Shown piece after piece: positions 56,470 through 64,000 of a stretch of DNA of 64,000 bases (positions within the stretch are counted from its first letter, which is position 1; each line of letters opens with the position of its first letter). Position numbers and translations under genes: made by a program. The stretch spans positions 116,018,252-116,082,251 of the forward strand of contig CM053033.1 of the NCBI GenBank assembly GCA_028564925.1. Direction: 5' to 3'. This DNA is from Lithobates sylvaticus (taxonomy: Eukaryota; Chordata; Amphibia; Anura; Ranidae). A model generated the notes under the pieces. It was not told the DNA's origin, ran no database searches, and was given only the letters and a program-made list of their open reading frames with translations.

Positions 56470-57112
56470 TTAAATTGTTTGTTATCCCACTTCTTTCAAA
56501 TGCTCCCATCCCCTCTGTACCATAATAATAAGTGTCCCTTTTCCTATGTATTGTAAAAAATCTGCCGAATTGTACCTATATAAGCTCGGCTCTCGGCGCT
56601 CAGCTGACTTGTCAGCTATCTTCTCTCTCGGCTCACAGTTCCAGTGGGCGGGGCTGAGCCCTACTGCTGATGTCAGCTGGGAAGAGGGGGAGAGAGGAGA
56701 GAGAGCCGACAGTCAGCTGAGCGCCGTAAGCCAGGGTCATATATGTACAGATCAGCAGATTTTTTACATTACACAGGCACAGGGACACTTATTATAGTAC
56801 AGAGAGGATGGGAGGATTTAGCAGCAGCGGGGGGCGGGTGCTGGTACAAGCAGACCACAGAGGACATAGGAGACACAAGAGAGCAGGGCAGCATATGACA
56901 GAGGCACGTACATTGACAATGGTGTCGGGGCTCAGCAGCCCCGATATATCAGAGTCAGCGTACAGGGGGGAGGGTATAGCCAGGCAGGATCAGCCAGGTA
57001 TTTCAGGTGTGACAGGGGGCCAAATTACACAGCACAAGCACTGTGCTGTATAACATTATTTAAGGGAAGAGGATCTGTTTTTTTTTTTTTTTTTTTAACA
57101 AACACTTTAAGT
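56470..57112. mobile_element. Hairpin element, possibly a TTAA MITE
   Basis: Arms at about 56505-56570 (CCCTCTGTACCATAATAATAAGTGTCCC...GTAAAAAATCTGC) and 56757-56812 (GCAGATTTTTTACATTACAC...AGGGACACTTATTATAGTAC). Outer ends near CTTAAATTG and CACTTTAAG suggest TTAA targeting of a larger unit. The GC-rich core has AGCTGAGCGCC and its complement. Confidence 0.55.
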
Positions 57113-57114
57113 AT

Positions 57115-59263
57115 GCTTAGAGATCACGAAGTGGTGTTAACAGAACTCCTTCCACCTTCAACAAACGCACACAGCCTCTTGCCGCCTGATGTTGACCACC
57201 AAATAATTAATCGGTCAAAAATGCTTATGCAGCATATCCATACAACCGATCACCATGATCGCCATGCTCTTGTACTGTAAATGTTGCACACTTCCAGGTT
57301 AAAGAATCACTTCACCAGATAAAAGGATCAATTCCCGAAGACATAAATCAAAAAGGGAAAAGAGCTGCCTCATGTTGTAGTAAAATTATCACTTGCATTT
57401 GTTAAAAACTCTATACACTCACATATATCAAAGCAAATTCAGCATATCACAAAGTTTCAAATCAAGATGGCCGTGGTAGACGTCACAGGCTGTAGCTCCA
57501 CCCTACACTTTTCTTCATCAATTGACATTGTCAGGGGTCTCTGATCAGTCACATGTAGGTCCAAAAAAATGAAAAAGGACACACACATTTCCCATTTTCC
57601 TTTCTGACACCTGGATTGATTTAGAGACATTTCAATGTACACGGATACTAGTCCATTGGAGGTTCCAGTGAGGTCCGCCTGAAAAACTGATCGCACTGCT
57701 TGTGTGAAAGGGGCTTTAGCTGGAGCTTCAAATGTGGGAAACCGTTTCTCAATCATGTCGTTGTCTGCTTATATAGACTATATGATCAGGTTGGTGGCCA
57801 CATAAACAGTACTTATTTCAGATGCTTTACACATGAAGCCCCATATATCTATGACTATCCGATATATGCAGATTACTTTTTATGCAAACAACATACTGTC
57901 GTTGCCAGAATAAATGTGCATTTCCCATTGGGCAGGTAAGAGTTATTCTGAGGTTTCTATAGAAGGAAAGCTTCTTTTCTTTCACAAATCAGTTCGAATT
58001 ACAGATTAAAATTTACGTGTGCAGCCCGTTAACTGAAATGAATGGTTCATTGAAGCACTATGAAATGTTAGTCTTTAACATGACCTCCTTGTGGGCTGAA
58101 ACCCTTAATAAGCAGTCTTTGTGGATGTTTGTGTTCCTCACCACTGCCAAACACTGAAAGGATAATGATAGGCCAGAGGTTTATAATCTGACCGCGGTAT
58201 GAAAATTGGGAGTGTATACAATGTGAGCGTGAGGCACAGTCAGGCCTAGAGCTATATCTAAATCTTTGTATTCCATCCTTCTGTGCTCCAGCAGTTCATT
58301 GTCCTGGACACCAAGCGTGCTTCTATTTGGTTTTCATTAGAATACAGTGCCATCATTTGCATCACACTCCTGAAATAGGTTTGTGATTTTCCCTCTGGTC
58401 ATACTTGCTGCTTTTCATAAAAAAAAAAAATAGGGACAAAAGCTATATTGGTTTACACTGCTTTGCTAATATGGCTGCCATTCAGCCAAGACATGTCAGT
58501 GGCTCACAGCAGATTTTACAGGCTTTGTGCTACTATTGTATGTTGGGGCAAAATAAAACAAAACATGTTCAGTAGCTCTCTCTTATATGTGCACACATCC
58601 CCATGTTTTATCCTTTAAAAAACAAATCATGTGCAGAAAAATATCTGATGATCTACCAGAATTCCAGTGCGCATCTAACTTCCTGTTTGGACTGACAACA
58701 CAGTGCCTCTACTGTACTGAATCCTAAATAGTGCCCTGCCCGGTGAACTACAGAACTCCATCTGCTCCCACCTCTCTCTCTTGGTTTGGGAGGGGTAAAT
58801 TTGGGTAATATCTGGATATACATTTTATGCATCTAAAATGTGATTGATATAACTTAGATTGTTGCAGGAGTGAGGATGGCCTGAAGCACAAGGCATGCTC
58901 AAATTTGTATAAGTGAAAGTGGAGATAGTGGAGTAAAAGCATAGATGGGTGTAAACCCATTTGGAGAGCAGCGTAATATTGCTGCAATTTGTGGGCAGCA
59001 GAGACAGACACTTTATCCAGGAGAACTTATTAAAAGGTATTCTATGCTCTCAGAACAGGTGAAGTGGTGAGCTATAGTGTAGGCCAGCCCTTTTCATCCC
59101 TTTTACCTGAGAGGAACTCTTGAAATAATTTTCAGATCCCAGGGAAAGCCTGCTAAAATTAATTCACCAGGGGGTCAATGGGAATAATGTCCCTTACATA
59201 GGTGGTCACTGGGAAGAATGCCCCCACTTACATTGTCGGTTATTAGAAAGAATGCCCCTCTTA
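57115..59263. other. Intronic DNA; non-repetitive block at 58010-58420
   Basis: No exon found. The block 58010-58420 (CCGTTAACTGAAATGAATGG, CCCTTAATAAGCAGTC, TCATTTGCATCACACTCC) is non-repetitive and may be old unique or regulatory sequence. A fragment near 57640-57720 (GTCCGCCTGAAAAACTG, GTGTGAAAGGGGCTTTAG) is the end of a Harbinger-like MITE. Confidence 0.35.
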
Positions 59264-59675
59264 TGTCGCGTACACACGATCGCACATTCCGACAACAAAA
59301 TCCATGTTTTTTTTCCGACGGATGTTGGCTCAAACTTGTCTTGCATACACACGTTTACACAAATGTTGTCGGAAATTCTGAACGTCAAGAATGCGGTGAC
59401 GTACGACGAGCCGAGAAAATTCAAGTTTAATAGCCAGTGCGGCTCTTCTGCTTGATTCCGAGCATGCGTGGAATTTTGTGCATTGGAATTGTGTAAACAC
59501 GATCGGAATTTCTGACAACGGATTTTGTTGTCAGAAAATTTGAGATCCAGATCTCAAATTTTGTCGGAAATTCCGACGGAAAATGTCCGATGGAGCCTAC
59601 ACAAGGTCGGAATTTCTGACAACAAGCTTCCATCGAACATTTCCCATCCGAAAATCCAACTGTGTGGACGCGGCA
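59264..59675. mobile_element. MITE, CGCGTACACACGATCG family, copy 3
   Basis: TGTCGCGTACACACGATCGC at the left, TGTGTGGACGCGGCA at the right, TTA on both sides (59261-59263, 59676-59678). The interior has CGGAAATTCCGAC and GAGCATGCGTGG shared with 53254-53653. Confidence 0.88.
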
Positions 59676-59741
59676 TTACAGTGTTAGTCAGAATCCTCCC
59701 CTTACAGTGGTGGTCAGTGGGAAGAATGCCCCCTTTACAGT

Positions 59742-60085
59742 TGTTTTTAAAAATGTAAATTAAAGTGCCACAACATTGCTAAAATGTCCAGATATTACTT
59801 TATTCGACTAAAGGTCAGGTGGACAACCAATGCATTTTGGGGGTCCAGAAACATCCCCTTAATCAGGGCTTGGGATTGAAAACAATATACATGGACTAGA
59901 AGTAAACTGGACCTTTATTGGTATTCCTTCTAGCGTGATTATAAACAAAGGTCTTGTCAACAGCTGGTTTGGCAGCCAAACATCTTGACTACTCTTTAAT
60001 CCCATTGACCTTTATTGAAATAAAGTAATATCTGGACCTTTTGGCAATGGTGTGGAGCTTCAATTTACATTTTTGGTATAATATG
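59742..60085. mobile_element. Inverted-arm element, possible hammerhead family
   Basis: Arms 59742-59815 and about 60010-60085 are inverted copies (AAAATGTAAATTAAAGTGCCACA, TGTCCAGATATTACTTTATT and complements). On the minus strand it carries CCCTGATTAAGGGG followed by CCCCCAAAATGCATTGG, a decayed hammerhead-like arrangement similar to 40614-40660. Noncoding. Confidence 0.5.
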
Positions 60086-60227
60086 CAAGCCAAAGAGACT
60101 GAAGTTTGAGGGGTGTAGAACTCACCTGCCCGGGAACCACCTACAACAACATCAGTACTTTAAGATAAGATAGCAATTCCAATAAGATAATCTTACAGTT
60201 TGAGTGCTATTTTATCACTTTTCTTAA

Positions 60228-60480
60228 AGCAGAACTTCACCCGGAAATATTGTTAAACCCTTGCTCATCTTCTACACCTTATCAGGGACGTGGAAACGTG
60301 TAGCAGATCTCTAGAATCGGGCAGAGACCCGTGGCACATCTGAGCACATGCAGGCCGATTCTGCACCTGCATGAACACACCAAACCAGGTTCTGGCAGCT
60401 ATCAATATGGAGTCACGATTTGTAAGGATGTCAGGATCGAGTCTGTTTGGCTTGGCCACATACACACGTAAAAAGCACTA
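60228..60480. mobile_element. Possible TTAA MITE fragment
   Basis: Starts AGCAGAACTTCACCC after TTAA (60224-60227), resembling the ends at 43540 and 46289. Right terminus not found. Confidence 0.4.
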
Positions 60481-60724
60481 AACTCTAGTAAATAAAATTA
60501 ATCTTCATTCATGGTTAAAAGCTTCTGAAGGTAGAAAAAAAATCTCATTGCCCACAACAACCAGTCAGAATTTCCCTTTCATTCTCTTACACTCTTCTGA
60601 AAACATGAATAGGAGGATCTGCTTGGTTGAATTGAGTAATTGAATTATTCATTATTGAACACATACACGTCCATTCTGTTCATAGTTTCTGGCTGAGTCA
60701 CTTCTAACTCTTGTATTCCTTTAG

Positions 60725-61336
60725 TGTAACCTTTGTACAGGACACTGGGAAAGTGTCCTGGACTGCAGGTACTTTGCCCCGATATTTGAGTTATGGTACC
60801 TTTAAGGGGGACAAGTTTTTAAGACATTTGCTGAGTACTCAGGGGTTCTCACCCACGATGGGTGAGGTGTTTTGGGGGAAGTATGGCTGAAGTAGACTGA
60901 TTTCCAGTACTCTTTTAATTGTTAAATCCATAGTAGGGACCTGGGATTTCGGAGGTTTAAAAAGTTTTGGGTGGGAAGAACCTTTAAACCCTGACTACCA
61001 GGACTCTGGTCCCATAGGGGTTAAGCCTCAGGTAAGGGAGGCTTGAAGGGCAGCAGAGGGAAATCAGAACCTGTGTCAGTGAGGCAGTGTGGAAAAGTTC
61101 AGGAGATGTGAGCAAGGTGAATGCTATGGGTACTGAGACCTTTTTTGCTGAACCCCTGCAGCCTGTATGGAACCCTGAAACTTGGAGGTAACTTACCCCA
61201 GTGTGGGACCAAGAAAATGGCGGTGAGCCAGTCACGTGGTTCCTTTGTGCTATATGTGCTGTTCAGGAGGAATTAATAAAGAGCTGTTTGCTTTTACAAA
61301 TAGCTTCTGCTGGTGATCTCGGACCCCCATATGACA
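60725..61336 (+). mobile_element. Possible solo LTR just before a host exon
   Basis: About 612 bp from TGTAACCTTTG to CATATGACA, with CCTTT on both sides (60718-60722 and 61337-61341, two bases removed from the left terminus). It contains AATAAA at about 61276 with a following T-rich stretch, as in an LTR R/U5 region. No internal coding region. Its right edge is 37 bp from the exon at 61374. Family not recognised. Confidence 0.5.
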
Positions 61337-61373
61337 CCTTTTATAGACTATCCTATTATTTTCTATATTTCAG

Positions 61374-61571
61374 GATTCTCAGACAGTCATAGAAGCCTTC
61401 AAATCTGGGTTTGAGCCTCCCGGAGATGTCGACTTTGAGGACTTCACGCAGTCCATAAAACGCACCGTGTCGGACACTAGTCTTACAAACACCAAGGCTG
61501 ACGGGAAGACCGATCCCAAAACCCCTGGCAAATCCCGCGGCAAGTTGTGGCCTTTCATTAAGAAAAACAAG
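61374..61571 (+). CDS. FNBP1: FNBP1-like F-BAR protein, internal exon (post-F-BAR linker)
   Basis: 66 codons between TATATTTCAG and GTACTTTC, phase 0 at both ends, in frame with the 47021-47167 exon. It begins [18 protein letters not shown], continues [16 protein letters not shown] and ends [11 protein letters not shown]. This is the segment that closes the F-BAR domain and opens the linker before the HR1 and SH3 domains. The acidic GDVDFEDF and the basic [10 protein letters not shown] are family signatures. The following exons (HR1, SH3) are not in the window. Confidence 0.92.
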
Positions 61572-61996
61572 GTACTTTCCGCCTCTTATAAAAGTTTATT
61601 ACTTGCTTAAATCCCAACTGTTTTATTGTTGTTAAATTTAAAATTCTTTTTTCGTTTAATAAGATTTACTGTCTGTTTTGTTGATTTTTTTTTCTAATAT
61701 AAGTTAAGTTGTTGATGCATTTATTATTTTACTTACCACCTGATTAATCACCACTCATAAACTGCATGCTAACTGCTGTCACTTTAAGTCACTGTTTATA
61801 CCATTGGTTATAAACAATCTGAACTGCGGTGTGAACTTTATTTTCAATCTTTGCCACTTTTAAAGAGTCCTAAGACCTTAGAAAAGTATGTGATTGCAGT
61901 ATCACCTTCATCCCTGACCTTAGGAAACATTGGTTGACTGTCCTATGAAAAAAATGCAAAGAAAAAAGCCTGACCGTAAAAACGACTCAAAATACA

Positions 61997-62032
<36 letters not shown>

Positions 62033-62571
62033 GCAAATACAGTTAGGGTTAAAGGTCACCTCCCCCTGGCATTGATATTACAAGCTTTGTGTGGTTGTAG
62101 GTGTGGTTAATCCTGTTGGAGTGCTTTATCCCCAAAGATAAGCTGTTTCAGCCAGAATTTCTAGTTCCACCCAACTACAACAATCGCAATGCCAAATAAT
62201 GGTGTCAGCTTCTCTCAGTAAATTTTTAAAGGGAACAGATATGTGTTTTGAGGCTGCTTGCCTTTAAACGCTTTGAGTGAAACTTTATATGGAGTCTTAA
62301 CAAGCAGGGGGTGGAGGAAGGTAGGTTACCCCTCTGACTCATTCAAGTGTGTGTACATTTCAGTTTCAGCTATTGAGCTCTGTACACAACAGGTTTTTCT
62401 TCAACACAGCAGTTATGTTTAGCCTGGTAAACATGTGAAAAATGTTTTTTTTGTACACACCCTTATTAATAAATAAAGAAAATGTATATAAACCACTAGA
62501 TTCCGTTTAGAGTGACTGTCTAGTTAAAGCTTTTTAAAATCACTTTCAGCCAAGAAAAACCTTCATACTTA
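61572..62571. other. Intron; poly-T run at 61999-62030
   Basis: No exon or bounded repeat recognised apart from a T-run of about 32 bases. Confidence 0.45.
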
Positions 62572-62854
62572 GGCCCCTTTCAGATCTGTCCGCTGATCCC
62601 CGCTGAGCAGGCAGATGCAGAGCGGACACAGCCCGCTCTTCTCTATGGGACGGTCAGATGGAAACGGATCACCTGTCTGTTTCTGTCTAACTGTCATCCG
62701 ATCTGCTAGGTGAATATGGAATGGATCTCTCTGTTTTTGGCAGCTTGGATCATATCGGATGCTGGTGTGTGTCAGTGGAAAAATGTCTGCTGACATCTGC
62801 CACTACATAGAGAGCTATAGATGGTCCAATCAGGTCCGCCTGAAAAAGGGGGCC
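62572..62854. mobile_element. Harbinger-like MITE with TTA duplication
   Basis: GGCCCCTTTCAGATCTG at the left, CCTGAAAAAGGGGGCC at the right, TTA on both sides. The interior shares GATCCCCGCTGAGCAG with 10810-11210. Confidence 0.8.
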
Positions 62855-63714
62855 TTACCCCTCCCGTCACCCATGCCATCACTGTCGTGACGAGATACAC
62901 TGGCTGAAAAATTCTCTGCATCCAATTCTTTTGACTTTCAGGGGTGAAGGGTTATTGCTTTCACACTTTTGATCTCTTACATCAACTAATAGCCATTTTC
63001 TGAGTTAGACAATTGCCATGATAGCCACTTTATCAGATGACTAGAAGAGACTAATGCCCTTGTACAGATGATAAATTTGGCCTTGCATTGTCTCTAATCC
63101 TGGTTTTCGATGAGTTGACTATTGAGTCTGAAAGAAAATGGCTGAGTCTTACTGTTTACAAGTGGTCTTTAATTGTGGAATACAATACTGCCTAATAATG
63201 TTAAAAAAGTGGGTCCATTCATTTTGAAATATGTTATTATATTGGTCAGTACAATGTACGTTTTCAAACTTACAGGTATTTTTAACTTCTTAGAAACCGC
63301 TAGAAAATATGTGTTCTACATCGATCTTCCATCCAGCTCCCTCACCTGCTTACTCTTTGCTACATACTGCAACTTTCAATGAAAATATACACATTACAGC
63401 CCAACCCCAGCCAAAGCTTTATGTTTCTTTTTAGTTTTGGATAGAGCGGAAGAAGTAGAACCTCGGTCAGGGTTGTTATTGTGGTCTGTGATCCCTGTGG
63501 GGAGATTCATCCTCTCCTTCTGGATGACCCCCCCCCCCCGCCAGAACACTCCAGTAAGCGGCTGAGAGGGAGCCGATCGGAAGACCTTTTGACGTTCATG
63601 ACACATCTACAGGCTTCTGTCCGACCGGCTGCAGTACACACGGGCCAAATGACGGCTGCTTTCTATTGAACCTGCTGATGCCGTCCGACATTTGGCCCAT
63701 GTGTACTAGGCTTA
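62855..63714. other. Intron with repeat fragments
   Basis: 63390-63500 is a piece of the dispersed repeat seen near 9640 (TTTTGGATAGAGCGG, GGGGAGATTCATCC). Around 63600-63715 a small hairpin pairs CACACGGGCCAAATG with CATTTGGCCCATGTGT. No exon found. Confidence 0.4.
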
Positions 63715-63850
63715 ACTCAAATTCATACATACACATACTTGGGCCAATTTAGACAGGAGCCAATTAACCTACCAGCATGTCTTTGGAGTGTAAGAGGAAA
63801 CCGGAGTACCCAGGGGAAACCCACACAAGCACAGGGAGAACAAGCAAACT
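63715..63850. repeat. Widespread vertebrate interspersed repeat
   Basis: GGGCCAATTTAGACAGGAGCC, CATGTCTTTGGAGTGTAAGAGG and ACCCACACAAGCACAGGGAG are familiar from a repeat abundant in fish and amphibian genomes. Class not recalled with certainty. Confidence 0.55.
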
Positions 63851-64000
63851 TACCAATATTCACTAATTTAATAGCCTTCCCTCCCTAGATAAATCAACCC
63901 TAATGTATTTGATCATAAGGTATGAGAATATTCAAAACTTTCTTCAGACTATTTAACATATTTCAAAATGGACTCTTATTGTGTACCTTTGCTGAACACA

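Noticed and set aside
61572-64000. Next FNBP1 exons (HR1 linker or SH3)
   Set aside because: No splice-flanked match was seen; the stretch holds MITEs and repeat fragments.

Overview
This window reads as intronic DNA from a large, transposon-rich amphibian genome, most likely a frog and probably a ranid. The evidence is L1/Tx1-like LINEs, Tc1/mariner relics, a chromodomain-bearing Ty3/Gypsy element and many short hairpin-rich elements of kinds I associate with frog genomes, plus vertebrate-type host exons. That placement is inference from repeat content and could only be settled by a database search.

The one host gene I can support is on the + strand. Three exons (41316-41444, 47021-47167, 61374-61571) are all flanked by AG/GT splice sites and all start and end in phase 0. 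Together they encode a continuous stretch of an F-BAR protein of the FNBP1 (FBP17)/CIP4/Toca-1 family, closest from memory to FNBP1. The earlier and later exons are not visible, so the window probably lies inside one long gene.

Layout. 1-5085: the 3' part of a Ty3/Gypsy chromovirus fossil whose LTR carries two related minisatellites. 5086-9383: an L1/Tx1-like LINE with an open 1254-codon ORF2. 9.4-17.1 kb: a patchwork of MITEs, one solo LTR, and a possible conserved noncoding element at 16.1-16.8 kb. 17174-19216: a 26-bp satellite of about 78 units. 19.2-33.5 kb: nested hAT-like, Harbinger-like and TTAA-flanked MITEs, a folded-back Tc1 relic and a nearly whole mariner-like element. 33.5-41.05 kb: a deep nest. 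An inverted-arm element carrying a hammerhead-ribozyme-like motif is interrupted by a full-length two-ORF LINE with a perfect 15-bp target-site duplication. 41.3-47.2 kb: host exons 1 and 2 of the window, separated by a Tc1 relic, a CR1-like LINE relic and TTAA MITEs. 47.2-61.3 kb: intron with further MITEs, a minus-strand LINE 3' fragment and two LTR-like elements. 61.4-64 kb: the third host exon and intronic repeats.

The most interesting items are the hammerhead-like motif (40614-40660) and the family of inverted-arm elements around it, the apparently intact LINE at 34197-40561, the block-duplicated 26-bp satellite, and a possible solo LTR ending only 37 bp before a host splice acceptor. 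No promoter, CpG-island start, tRNA gene, CRISPR array or bacterial-type system was seen.
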